Of a stretch of 64,000 nt of DNA, positions 37,836-45,824 are shown in pieces; the stretch's first letter is position 1; each line of letters begins with the position of its first letter. Origin of the DNA: Caldicellulosiruptor owensensis OL. GTDB lineage: Bacteria > Bacillota > Thermoanaerobacteria > Caldicellulosiruptorales > Caldicellulosiruptoraceae. The notes below the pieces were generated by a model. It searched no databases, was not told the origin of the DNA, and saw nothing but the letters and a program-made list of their open reading frames with translations. Made by a program: the position numbers and the translations under genes. The DNA lies in assembly GCF_000166335.1 (NCBI RefSeq), contig NC_014657.1:860501-924500 (forward strand). The letters run 5' to 3'.

Positions 37836-38813
37836 ATGATAAAGAACCTTAAGACAAGTAGAGGAAAGCAGCTGCTTTCCTCTATTTTGCTTGTTGGAGT
37901 TATTTATTTGTTGTCTCCAACCTCGGTTTCTTACGACAAACTCAGTGCAAATAGATTACTTACGTGGCTTTTTGCGTTGCAGCTATTTATTTTCTTTGGT
38001 GTGGCAATTACTATTTCTTTTGTACTGCGAGTACTGAGAGTAAAATATTCTCAAAAGGTTTGTTCATTTATCTTTTCTCTTTGTTTAAACGATATGCTGA
38101 TTCTGACGATGCTGTTTACAGCTGCACATATTATATTCATGCTGACAATAGTAAATACAATAGGAAGTTCATACAGATGGGTAGTAAAAGGTATAAACTT
38201 TGATATCATGCTTTCAGTGGCAGACATGGTTATAGTTATTGCTTATTTTTGGGTATTATATAAAAACAGTTATCCTGTTAATTTTCTCAATGCGCTATTA
38301 AAAGCTTTGAAAAGAGCTGTGAAAGAAAACAATAAAGAAGATATAAACGAAAAACTTTTAATTTTAAAACATTTTATTCAAAATTACCCTTATCATTTCA
38401 ATAAAAGTCTATTGGAGCCAATACTTGCAAGTTACAAAACTATCAAGATTTTATCAGAAATTAAGAATGAAAATGGTTATTTGAGAGAGATAGTTGATCT
38501 ACTTATTTCTTTGTACTTTCACCTTCTGAATTCCCATGAGCTAAAAAGTGCTTATAAGATATTTGAGATAATCCTTGAGTATGGTAGTATTAGCCAGTTA
38601 AAAAGAAAAATAAGTTTTTTAACATATGAAGGGATAGAAAAAAGAAAAATATTTTATCTAATAAAATGTTTTGAAAGAGGAAGAAGAAAAAACTATTTTT
38701 ATCCTAAGCTCAAAGTTTTCAAGAAATATTTAATTACAATTGGATTTTGCAGACCAAATAAGGAATGGTTCAAAAAGGTGATGTATAAACATCACCCGCA
38801 AAAAGAAAATTAA
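37836..38813 (+). CDS. Hypothetical membrane protein
   Basis: 325 residues. The N-terminal half has about four hydrophobic spans (LLSSILLVGVIYLLSP; WLFALQLFIFFGVAITIS; MLILTMLFTAAHIIFML; MVIVIAYFWVLY); the C-terminal 170 residues are basic, helical and soluble. No known domain recognised. It starts 7 bp after paaK, and its codons 9-16 form a perfect palindrome that looks like a terminator, so expression may depend on read-through. Confidence 0.6.
   Translation: MIKNLKTSRGKQLLSSILLVGVIYLLSPTSVSYDKLSANRLLTWLFALQLFIFFGVAITISFVLRVLRVKYSQKVCSFIFSLCLNDMLILTMLFTAAHIIFMLTIVNTIGSSYRWVVKGINFDIMLSVADMVIVIAYFWVLYKNSYPVNFLNALLKALKRAVKENNKEDINEKLLILKHFIQNYPYHFNKSLLEPILASYKTIKILSEIKNENGYLREIVDLLISLYFHLLNSHELKSAYKIFEIILEYGSISQLKRKISFLTYEGIEKRKIFYLIKCFERGRRKNYFYPKLKVFKKYLITIGFCRPNKEWFKKVMYKHHPQKEN
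37859..37889 (+). terminator. Terminator-like palindrome inside the next gene
   Basis: A perfect 13-bp inverted repeat, TAGAGGAAAGCAG/CTGCTTTCCTCTA (37859-37884), is followed by TTTTG. It would end the ior-paaK transcript but lies in the first codons of the membrane protein gene at 37836. Confidence 0.5.
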
Positions 38814-38820
38814 GAATAAA

Positions 38821-38875
38821 ACCCCTTCTCTTTGGAAAAGATAGTAAATAGAAATACCAAAGAAAGGGGTATTTT
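38821..38875 (+). terminator. Hairpin between the membrane protein and DUF421 genes
   Basis: ACCCCTTCTCTTTGG (38821-38835) pairs with CCAAAGAAAGGGGT (38857-38870) with one bulged base, followed by ATTTTT. The right arm contains the DUF421 ribosome binding site, so it may act as terminator, translation block, or both. Confidence 0.55.
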
Positions 38876-38876
38876 T

Positions 38877-39563
38877 GTGGTTATAACCATTTTTTTTAGG
38901 ACATTAATTTTATATGTATTAGTGGTATTGGTGATGAGACTTATGGGAAAAAGACAGATGGGAGAACTTCAACCATTTGAGCTTGTCATTACAATAATGA
39001 TTTCTGAACTTGCAGCTGTTCCAATGCAAAACACCGGTGTACCTCTTATAAACGGTATAATTCCTATTTTAACCCTCTTATTTTTGCAAACCTTAATTAC
39101 ATTTGGAAGCTTGAAATCTGATTTTATAAAAAAACTTGTGTGCGGAAGTCCTACTATTTTGATAGCGAAAGGTAGAATTTTAGAAGATGCACTAAAAAAA
39201 ACACAGTATAGCTTAAATGATCTTATGGAACAGCTGAGAATAAAAGGGTTTTTTAACATTCATGATATAGAGTATGCCATACTGGAAACAGATGGGGATA
39301 TTTCTGTGATTCCAAAGTCTCAAAAAAGATATGTCACACCTGCTGATTTGGGAATACCAACAAAGTATGAAGGGATTCCAATAAGTATAATTGTCGATGG
39401 CAAAATAAAGGAAGAGTCTTTAAAATGTGCTAATTTAACATTAGAGCAAGTACTCACAGAGATAAAAAAAAGAGGAATAGAAGATATTCAGCATGTTTTT
39501 TTTGCCTGCATTGATCCTGAGGGCAACTGGTTTGTTCAAAAAAAGGAGGGAAAAGGCAAGTGA
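38877..39563 (+). CDS. DUF421 family (YetF-like) membrane protein
   Basis: About 228 residues. Three N-terminal hydrophobic spans are followed by the DUF421 soluble domain. Family signatures: MRLMGKRQMGELQPFELVI, then SPTILIAKGRI and LMEQLRIKGFFNIHDIEYAILE. GTG 38877 follows AAAGGGG; a TTG at 38832 lies inside the hairpin and is disfavoured. Function of the family is unclear. It overlaps the next gene by 4 bp. Confidence 0.88.
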   Translation: MVITIFFRTLILYVLVVLVMRLMGKRQMGELQPFELVITIMISELAAVPMQNTGVPLINGIIPILTLLFLQTLITFGSLKSDFIKKLVCGSPTILIAKGRILEDALKKTQYSLNDLMEQLRIKGFFNIHDIEYAILETDGDISVIPKSQKRYVTPADLGIPTKYEGIPISIIVDGKIKEESLKCANLTLEQVLTEIKKRGIEDIQHVFFACIDPEGNWFVQKKEGKGK

Positions 39564-39940
39564 AGGTATGGTCCACAGTGGTTTGCTTTGTCATCTTAAT
39601 AGTTATGCTTACACTAATTTCAACACTGCTAATATTAGGTGCTGCTGATAAGATTGAGAATGACCTGTCTGGCTTGTATAAAAATGTTGTTAAAAACAAC
39701 TACAATCTTGCAAAGTCAAACTACTTTGATATTGTGAAGAAATGGAATAAATATAAGAAAAGCTGGGCTATGCTTATTGAGCACCAAGAAATAGATAAGA
39801 TAGATGAAGAGCTCACAAAAATAAAGGAATATCTTTTGGAACAAGACAGAACTCTTTTGCTCAGCGAGATAAGTCTTCTCAAGTTTTATATTCGTCATGT
39901 CAGAGAGATGATTTTATTCAAGATTGAAAATATTTTTTAA
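39560..39940 (+). CDS. DUF4363 family protein
   Basis: 126 residues: one N-terminal membrane helix (VVCFVILIVMLTLISTLLIL) and a helical extracytoplasmic domain (WNKYKKSWAMLIEHQEIDKIDEELTKI broken by a YLLEQD turn). DUF4363 genes commonly follow DUF421 genes, as here. GTG start overlaps the DUF421 stop. Role unknown. Confidence 0.78.
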   Translation: MKVWSTVVCFVILIVMLTLISTLLILGAADKIENDLSGLYKNVVKNNYNLAKSNYFDIVKKWNKYKKSWAMLIEHQEIDKIDEELTKIKEYLLEQDRTLLLSEISLLKFYIRHVREMILFKIENIF

Positions 39941-40015
39941 AAATTTTTTAATACAAATGTGCGTTTGAGTGGTATATAATATATAAGAAATGTTTTTTGA
40001 ATGGAGGGGAGAGCC

Positions 40016-40660
40016 ATGAAAAGGTATGCTTTAGTTATGGGCTACTCCTTTGAGGAATATGACATTGAAAACGGCAACGCAGGTTTTGCTTACTTTTTCG
40101 TAGAAGACTTAAAAGAGCTTGAAAAAGACAAATTTACTAATATTACCTACAAAGATTATAATGAGTTTGCAATAAAATTTAAAGAGGCAGCTTTAGCAGA
40201 AAAGTTGGATACTTATTTGATAGATAATATTATCGAGGCATGTGTGGATATTTCCCGGATAATATATCCGTCGGATAGATTTTTCTCTGTTATTACCTAT
40301 AATGTTTCAGAAGGGTTTAAAGAGCTGATGTACGAAACTAAAGCTAACGAGTTTAAGATTATATACGATCGAAAATCAAACTCTGTCGAAATAAGAGGAG
40401 AAGGTGTTCTGCGTGATCCAGTGGTAGTAAAAGAATATGATATTGTTGATGCTGTTGATGAATTCCTGTTTGAGTACAGAAAAGAAAATGTGAAACAGTT
40501 TATGCTCAGCCTTAAGAAGATGTATAAAGACAAGTATGGTGAGGACCTGAGGATGAATGTTGTTGGTAACAAACTTTTGATTTCAATTGGGAAAGATACA
40601 TTTGAATTTGACGATAGCAGGCTGGATGTGGTTTATAACTTTATTATGAGCAGAAAATGA
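40016..40660 (+). CDS. Hypothetical protein
   Basis: 214 residues from ATG 40016, which follows GGAGGGGA; an in-frame ATG at 40001 precedes the ribosome binding site. Mixed alpha/beta, no membrane span, no family recognised. It has its own upstream TATAAT (39975-39980) without a clear -35, and lies 11 bp before the CoA-binding gene, so they are probably cotranscribed. Confidence 0.6.
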   Translation: MKRYALVMGYSFEEYDIENGNAGFAYFFVEDLKELEKDKFTNITYKDYNEFAIKFKEAALAEKLDTYLIDNIIEACVDISRIIYPSDRFFSVITYNVSEGFKELMYETKANEFKIIYDRKSNSVEIRGEGVLRDPVVVKEYDIVDAVDEFLFEYRKENVKQFMLSLKKMYKDKYGEDLRMNVVGNKLLISIGKDTFEFDDSRLDVVYNFIMSRK

Positions 40661-40671
40661 GGAGGAAAAAT

Positions 40672-41073
40672 ATGGACTCAAAAACTATTGAGGCAGCCTT
40701 GGGTTTTAAAAACTGGGCTGTGGTTGGTGCAACACCAAACAAGCAAAAATATGGATACATGGTCTTCAAAAAACTTAAAAAAAAAGGTTACAATGTGTTT
40801 GCTATAAATCCTTTGTACGATGAGATTGAGAATAACAAGGTATACAAAACGCTGTTGGATTTAGAACGGAAAGTAGATTGTGTGAGTATGGTTATTGCAC
40901 CAGAAAGAGGAAAGATATATATTGAACAAGCAGCCATAGTAGGAGCAAAGTATGTTTGGTTTCAGCCAGGAGCCGAAAGTAACGAGCTTATTGAGCTATG
41001 TAAGAAAAATAGTATAATTCCAATTTACAATGCATGTGTTTTGGTTGCGTTAAACCACAAAAATAACTTTTAA
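40672..41073 (+). CDS. CoA-binding (YccU-like) protein
   Basis: 133 residues of the CoA_binding Rossmann family: KNWAVVGATPNKQKYGYMVF, YNVFAINPLYDEIE, VSMVIAPERG and YVWFQPGAES. Family members bind CoA or nucleotides; the exact role is unknown. ATG 40672 follows GAGGAGG. A strong terminator follows. Confidence 0.88.
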   Translation: MDSKTIEAALGFKNWAVVGATPNKQKYGYMVFKKLKKKGYNVFAINPLYDEIENNKVYKTLLDLERKVDCVSMVIAPERGKIYIEQAAIVGAKYVWFQPGAESNELIELCKKNSIIPIYNACVLVALNHKNNF

Positions 41074-41079
41074 AAGATT

Positions 41080-41128
41080 AACCGCCATCTGTATTTAAAA
41101 AGTTGAGTAAGATGGCGGTTTTGTTTTT
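41080..41128 (+). terminator. Intrinsic terminator after the CoA-binding gene
   Basis: AACCGCCATCT (41080-41090) pairs perfectly with AGATGGCGGTT (41110-41120), followed by TTGTTTTT. The next 146 bases to 41274 hold only an AT-rich stretch with a small CACAAATTT/AAATTTGTG palindrome; no gene seen. Confidence 0.8.
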
Positions 41129-41274
41129 ATTAGAAAGCCTTGAAGATTTATTCCAGTTTGATTTCGAATGGAACTATGTTACAACCACAAATTTCTAAAA
41201 ATTTGTGCACAAAATTTTAAAAATGTGGTATATCTTGTAATAGAATAAAACAAAAAAGAGGTTGTGATAAGACG

Positions 41275-41664
41275 ATGTTATTTGAGAAAATTGTCAACAT
41301 AATTGTTGATGCAATTATTATTGCGATTGACATAGCTTTTTATATTGGATTGCCTGCTGCTTTAGTAGCGTTAATCGTACTGCTCATAAAAGGCATAGTT
41401 TCCGGTATTATTTCTGTATTTCACGATCTGCGTTATTGGTTTGTTCAGAAATACACCATCTACGACAACAACTTTAAATTGAAATACAAAAAAACCTTTC
41501 CAGAAAATAATAAGTCAAGCGGAGGGATTGAAACGATGGGTAGAAAAACAAAAAGCTATGCAAAAGTCCTGACAAGTATATTGTCAGGACTTACATTTTT
41601 ATCAAAAACACAGCAAGAAGACTCCCACCTCTTTAAGGTAGAAGATGAATTGCTAAAAATATGA
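41275..41664 (+). CDS. Hypothetical small membrane protein
   Basis: 129 residues. One or two N-terminal hydrophobic spans (IVDAIIIAIDIAFYIGLPAAL; IVLLIKGIVSGIISVF) and a basic, serine-rich C-terminal half. No family recognised. It ends 23 bp before tnpB, and its last codons may include the left end of the IS element, so its native C-terminus could have been changed by the insertion. Confidence 0.5.
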   Translation: MLFEKIVNIIVDAIIIAIDIAFYIGLPAALVALIVLLIKGIVSGIISVFHDLRYWFVQKYTIYDNNFKLKYKKTFPENNKSSGGIETMGRKTKSYAKVLTSILSGLTFLSKTQQEDSHLFKVEDELLKI

Positions 41665-41687
41665 TACAATATTTTGGGTGATTTCAG

Positions 41688-42878
41688 ATGTACAAAACAC
41701 AGAAAAATCATATAAGATGTGATAAACAAACGTACAGGGCAGTTCGAATCCTATGCCGTCTTTCAAAGAATCTGTACAACTATGCACTCTACCATGTAAG
41801 ACAACACTATTTTAAAACTCAGGAATATCTTCGATATGAAAATGTATATCATCTTGTAAAAGGGAACGAAAACTACAGATTACTACCATCTCAAGTTGCC
41901 CAGCAAACCATTTTAGCAGTGGACCAAGCTTTTAAATCGTTTTTTGGTTCACTGAAAGCAAAGAAAAAAGGAAAGATTGACAAGAAGATTTCCATGCCAA
42001 AGTACTTGCCCAAGGATGGGATGTTTCTTCTCAGTTTTCCTGAAGACCAGTTCAAGGTAGAAGGGAACAAATTGAGATTGAGTCTGGGTAGGAATTTCTA
42101 CAAAGAGTTTGGGACAAAGTATTTGTATTTTGAACTGCCAGTAACAGTTTCAGGTAAGAGGATAAAAGAAGTCAGGATAGTAGCAAGGTTTCATGGTAAA
42201 TGGTTTGAGATTGAGTATGTGTATGAAGAAGAAGAGCAGAGTTGTGATCTTAACAAAGACAGGTACTTATCAATAGACCTTGGTCTTGACAATTTTGCGG
42301 CTGTAGTTGATACCATCGGGACTGCCTTTTTGATAGAAGGCAGGTATATAAAATCAGTTAACCGATGGTACAACAAAGAAAAAGCAAGACTGCAGAGTAT
42401 ATACTCAAAGCAGGGTGTAAAATTTGGTAAAAAACTTGCTCAGATTTCTCTTAAAAGACAGCATATAATTGACAATTTTTTAAATCAGGCAGTGAACAGG
42501 ATAGTTAAGCATTGTCTAAACAATCAAATTGGGACAGTAGTAGTTGGAGAAATGAAGAGTATAAAACAAGAGATAGGACTTGGGAGAGTGAATAATCAAA
42601 ACTTTGTGAGTATTCCGTATGATAAGTTCAAGAGGAAGTTAGAAACAAAGTGCAGGTATTATGGCATAGAGTATATGGAAATTGATGAAAGTTATACTTC
42701 ACAGAGATGTAGCAGATGTGGGACGGTCAAGAAAAGTAACAGGAAATACAGGGGATTGTATATGTGCAGAGATTGCGGGTATGTAGTAAATGCGGATATA
42801 AATGGAGCGATGAACATACTTGCAAAAGTAGCTGGCGAATCTGCTAAGATAGCAGATAGCTTAGTTGTGGGTGTGTGA
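41688..42878 (+). CDS. tnpB: RNA-guided nuclease TnpB
   Basis: 396 residues, full length. RuvC-type catalytic residues: D197 in SIDLGLDNFA, E288 in VVVGEMKSIKQ, D370 in NADINGAMNI. Zinc finger C341-x2-C344 and C360-x2-C363. N-terminal HIRCDKQTYRAVRILC is TnpB-like. Known TnpBs cut DNA guided by an RNA from the element's right end, helping element retention; all catalytic residues are present, so it may be active. Confidence 0.93.
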   Translation: MYKTQKNHIRCDKQTYRAVRILCRLSKNLYNYALYHVRQHYFKTQEYLRYENVYHLVKGNENYRLLPSQVAQQTILAVDQAFKSFFGSLKAKKKGKIDKKISMPKYLPKDGMFLLSFPEDQFKVEGNKLRLSLGRNFYKEFGTKYLYFELPVTVSGKRIKEVRIVARFHGKWFEIEYVYEEEEQSCDLNKDRYLSIDLGLDNFAAVVDTIGTAFLIEGRYIKSVNRWYNKEKARLQSIYSKQGVKFGKKLAQISLKRQHIIDNFLNQAVNRIVKHCLNNQIGTVVVGEMKSIKQEIGLGRVNNQNFVSIPYDKFKRKLETKCRYYGIEYMEIDESYTSQRCSRCGTVKKSNRKYRGLYMCRDCGYVVNADINGAMNILAKVAGESAKIADSLVVGV

Positions 42879-42962
42879 ACCACCCTGTGAGAATAAGGGT
42901 AGCATAGCTACCAAACTTCTCACGAAGCCTCCACCTCTTCAGGTGTGTGGTAGTTCACACAC
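42871..42962 (+). ncRNA. Right-end omega RNA scaffold of the TnpB element
   Basis: Nested hairpins: outer GTGTGTGAAC/GTTCACACAC (42871-42880 with 42953-42962), GTGAGAA/TTCTCAC (42887-42893 with 42917-42923), GGTAGC/GCTACC inside it, and CACCT/AGGTG near 42932-42945. It overlaps the tnpB stop, as omega RNAs do. The guide would be the next ~16-20 bases, which here belong to the Uma2 remnant. Confidence 0.65.
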
Positions 42963-43141
42963 AATTTAAGGTCAAAGAATACTGGATTGTCAACCCTAAA
43001 AATCAAACAATCTTGGTATATAGACTCAAAGACAATGAAGATTACTTGCCACCAGAAGCTTATACCTTCAATGACAAGGTAAAGATTGGTATCTTTGAAG
43101 ACCTGATGATAGACTTTTCCCAAATCAAAGAGGTGTTATAA
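42962..43141 (+). pseudogene. Uma2 family (DUF820) nuclease-like gene, 3' remnant
   Basis: About 58 codons encode the C-terminal end of a Uma2 protein: FKVKEYWIVNPKNQTILVYRL, then PPEAYTFNDKVKIGIFEDL and IDFSQI. The N-terminal two thirds, including the catalytic acidic residues, are missing; the sequence is abutted on the left by the TnpB element, and no 5' part is found upstream. Its last codons hold the GAGGTG used by the integrase gene that begins 1 bp later. Confidence 0.75.
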
Positions 43142-43142
43142 G

Positions 43143-44345
43143 ATGCCTGCAAAGACAAAAAAGAGAGGGAATAATGAAGGCAGCATATACAAAAGGAAAG
43201 ATGGGCTCTGCTGCGGTCAAATCACCATAGGAAGAGATGAAAACGGCAGACAAAAGCGGCAGTATTTCTATGGCAAGACAAGACAGGAAGTTGCCGACAA
43301 GATAGCCAAGGCACTGAACGACTTAGCAAACGGAATATATGTTGAGCCTGCAAGAATGCTATTAAAAGACTGGCTTCATACTTGGCTTTGGGAATACAAA
43401 AAACAAACATTGCGACCTTCAACTTTTAAAGATTATTTATGTTATATTGAAAGACATATAAATCCTACAATTGGTCATTATAAGTTGAAAGAACTTCGCC
43501 CAGAACATCTTCAAACTTTGTATAACGTAAAATATCAAGAAGGATTGAGCATAAGCACAATTAAACAAATTCATACTGTTTTACATTCAGCTTTAGACCA
43601 AGCTTTGAAAAATGGACTTGTCAACAGAAATGTTTCAGAGGCAACCACTTTACCAAAAGGCAAGCCAAAAAGAGAGATAAGAATACTGAGTTTAGAAGAA
43701 CAACAAAGATTTATTGCAGCTTTGGAAAGGGAAAGATTGAAAACTGCGTTTCTTGTTGAGTTAGCAAGTGGACTTAGAATTGGTGAACTTTTAGCTTTGC
43801 GCTGGAAAGATGTTAATTTTAAGGATGGATACATTGAAGTTAGAAGGTCTTTACAGCGTGTAAGGATTTTTGATGGAGGCAATTCTAAAAAGACTGCACT
43901 TGCTTTTCAAGAACCTAAAACAGAAGCAGGTAAAAGAATAGTGCCTTTGCCACCAGTAATAATTGAAGAGTTAAAACAGCACAGAAAAAAACAGTTAGAA
44001 GAAAAACTGAAAGCTGGAGCGCTTTATGAAGATAACGATTTAGTATTTGCAACAGAGCTTGGTACCCCAATTGACCCAAGAAATTTTGAAAGGCTTTTTT
44101 ACAGAATTAGAGAAAAAGCGGGACTTGACAAGAGTGTCAATTTTCATGCATTAAGACACACATATGCAACAAGGCTTTTAGAAGCAAATGAACATCCCAA
44201 AGTTGTTCAAGAGCTTTTAGGACATAAAGATATTTCTACAACCCTCAATATTTATTCTCATGTTATGCCTGAGATAAAGAAAGCTGCTGCAATGAAATTA
44301 AACAGCTTATTTGAGGATATAAAAACAAAGGGTAACCACTCCTGA
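43143..44345 (+). CDS. Tyrosine recombinase / integrase (left of the att site)
   Basis: 400 residues: an N-terminal arm-binding domain (GSIYKRKDGLCCGQI), a SAM-like core-binding domain (about 70-165), and a catalytic domain with R212, H335-x2-R338, H361 and Y371. All key residues are present. It points at the tRNA-Thr fragment 110 bp downstream and is convergent with the prophage integrase, so it may belong to a second, mostly lost element. Confidence 0.92.
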   Translation: MPAKTKKRGNNEGSIYKRKDGLCCGQITIGRDENGRQKRQYFYGKTRQEVADKIAKALNDLANGIYVEPARMLLKDWLHTWLWEYKKQTLRPSTFKDYLCYIERHINPTIGHYKLKELRPEHLQTLYNVKYQEGLSISTIKQIHTVLHSALDQALKNGLVNRNVSEATTLPKGKPKREIRILSLEEQQRFIAALERERLKTAFLVELASGLRIGELLALRWKDVNFKDGYIEVRRSLQRVRIFDGGNSKKTALAFQEPKTEAGKRIVPLPPVIIEELKQHRKKQLEEKLKAGALYEDNDLVFATELGTPIDPRNFERLFYRIREKAGLDKSVNFHALRHTYATRLLEANEHPKVVQELLGHKDISTTLNIYSHVMPEIKKAAAMKLNSLFEDIKTKGNHS

Positions 44346-44364
44346 GATAGTGGAGTAGTTACCC
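44330..44364 (+). terminator. Hairpin after the first integrase
   Basis: GGGTAACCACTCC pairs with GGAGTAGTTACCC with one mismatch; the tail is weak in T. The left arm overlaps the stop codon region. Confidence 0.4.
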
Positions 44365-44383
44365 TAAAATTTTACAGTTTCTC

Positions 44384-44405
44384 GGGTAGCTGTAGGGTAG
44401 CTGTA
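44384..44405 (+). repeat. Tandem direct repeat next to the att site
   Basis: GGGTAGCTGTA occurs twice without a gap (44384-44394, 44395-44405), 50 bp from the tRNA-Thr fragment. Related GGGTAAC/GTTACCC text lies just left. Such repeats can be recombinase arm sites. Confidence 0.45.
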
Positions 44406-44454
44406 GAAAATGTATTTGTTATATTTTACCTATCCTCAAACCCCTTGTTTTTAC

Positions 44455-44500
44455 TGGAGCTCCATGGGGGATTCGAACCCCCGACCGGTCGATTACGAAT
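44455..44500 (-). pseudogene. Displaced 3' part of tRNA-Thr(CGU): prophage attL
   Basis: On the minus strand this reads as the 3' part of a tRNA: anticodon loop TTCGTAA (CGT), stem TCGAC, a GGGGG-TTCGAAT-CCCCC T arm, acceptor ATGGAGC, discriminator T and CCA. The 5' half is not present to the right. Integration into a tRNA 3' end leaves such a fragment at the integrase side and a restored tRNA at the far end, which here would lie beyond 64000. Confidence 0.65.
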
Positions 44501-44565
44501 AGAACTAATCATTTTGTTAAATCCTTGCAAAATCAAGCTTTTCAACATAGATTAGCTGCTCATTG

Positions 44566-45696
44566 CTAATCTTTTGCTAATCTCTGCTCTAACTTCTCAA
44601 TTGCTTCTCTTTGCATATCTAAGTTTACATGTGAGTATAAATCCATCGTGATTGAGATTTGTGAATGCCCAAGTCTGTCTGATATGACTTTCATATTCAC
44701 ACCAGCTTGCAATAACAAAGTCGCATGTGTATGCCGTAAATCATGAAAGCGAATTTTCTTTATTTCATTTTGTTTGCTTAATATCTTGCTAAACTTTTTG
44801 CTTACATAATCAGGAACTTTGAACCTGCCATCTTCCCAAACACTGATAAAACCATCGTATGTTGTATCATAGTTTTGACCAAACTTTAGCTTGTTCTCAA
44901 GTTGCCTCTTTTTCTCTTCCTTCAATATTTCAACCAAATTATCTGTAAGTGCCACAATTCGCAGGCTTTTATCTGTTTTAGGTTTTTCCTTTATCACCAC
45001 TTCACCGTTTATATACTCTGCCACTCTGCGGACTGCACACACCTTGTTCTTAAAGTCAATATCATCCCATTTCAAACCGCATACTTCTCCAAGTCGCATC
45101 CCTGTGTAAAGAGCAAGCATAACATGAGCAAAGATTGGAGTATCTCTAAAAACTTCTTCAGCTTTCCTTATTTCATCCAAGTTCCAAACTTGCATTTCTT
45201 TTCGGTCTTTCTTCGGGGTTTCCACATTATCAAAAGGATTTTTAGTTACATACTGCCATTTCACTGCAAAATTATAGATTTCTCTCAACAAGCGATGAAC
45301 ATAATTCAGCGTTGTATTAGATATGCCTTGTTCCTTGAGAGTGTTATAAAACTTTGCGATTGTAAGTGGCTTCAAAGTAGCAAGTTCAATATCATTCAGA
45401 TATGGCAGCACATAAAAACGTAGCATTTTTTGATATGACTCTTGCGTCTTTGGAGTTAGCTTTTTACAGTGTATCTCAAACCACTCATTTATAAATTCTC
45501 CAATCGTTACATTCTTGTCTTCAACAAACTCTTGCTTTTCAATCTGATTTACAAGCTCAGCTAAAGCTTTCTCGGCTTCTTTTTTCGTTTTGAAGCCACT
45601 ATACCACTTGTACTTTTTCTTGCCTGTTGTTTCATCACGTCCAACATATACTACCACGCTATACGTGCTGCCTCGCTTTCTGATGTGTCCGCGCAT
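44566..45696 (-). CDS. Prophage tyrosine integrase
   Basis: 376 residues from ATG 45696, which follows GAGGTG. An N-terminal AP2-like arm-binding domain (GHIRKRGSTYSVVVYVG) and SAM-like domain precede the catalytic domain with R201, H318-x2-R321, H344 and Y354. It ends 66 bp from the tRNA-Thr fragment, the usual int-att arrangement, so it most likely mediates integration there. A likely promoter at 45778-45807 is back to back with that of the structured RNA. Confidence 0.94.
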   Translation of the reverse strand: MRGHIRKRGSTYSVVVYVGRDETTGKKKYKWYSGFKTKKEAEKALAELVNQIEKQEFVEDKNVTIGEFINEWFEIHCKKLTPKTQESYQKMLRFYVLPYLNDIELATLKPLTIAKFYNTLKEQGISNTTLNYVHRLLREIYNFAVKWQYVTKNPFDNVETPKKDRKEMQVWNLDEIRKAEEVFRDTPIFAHVMLALYTGMRLGEVCGLKWDDIDFKNKVCAVRRVAEYINGEVVIKEKPKTDKSLRIVALTDNLVEILKEEKKRQLENKLKFGQNYDTTYDGFISVWEDGRFKVPDYVSKKFSKILSKQNEIKKIRFHDLRHTHATLLLQAGVNMKVISDRLGHSQISITMDLYSHVNLDMQREAIEKLEQRLAKD

Positions 45697-45777
45697 GTTA
45701 AACACCTCGCAAAAAGGTATAAATTATTGTTGTTATGTGAATAATTTTAAATAGAATCGCACGAAATTATACACTAA

Positions 45778-45807
45778 AATATAATACAAAACAATATCAA
45801 ATGTCAA
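45778..45807 (-). promoter_or_regulatory. Integrase promoter (leftward)
   Basis: On the minus strand, TTGACA (45807-45802), an 18-bp spacer and TATATT (45783-45778), about 80 bp before the integrase start. Its -35 is one half of a perfect dyad shared with the rightward promoter. Confidence 0.5.
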
Positions 45808-45824
45808 AGAATGGATTGACATTT
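45799..45824. promoter_or_regulatory. Perfect dyad between two -35 elements
   Basis: AAATGTCAA and TTGACATTT form a perfect 9-bp inverted repeat with 8 bp between (45799-45807, 45816-45824). Each half contains the -35 hexamer of one of the two divergent promoters, so one dimeric regulator bound here could control both. Confidence 0.55.

Larger units (their letters stand above)
41665..42962 (+). mobile_element. TnpB-only IS605/IS1341-type element
   Basis: A complete tnpB with no tnpA, ending in a folded right end (42871-42962). IS200/IS605 elements lack inverted repeats, so the left end is uncertain; the short AT-rich sequence after 41664 is taken as its start. The right end abuts the middle of a Uma2-family gene, which marks the insertion. 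Confidence 0.7.

Noticed and set aside
44455-44530. Complete tRNA-Thr gene
   Set aside because: Sequence to the right of 44500 does not supply the 5' acceptor, D arm or anticodon 5' strand.
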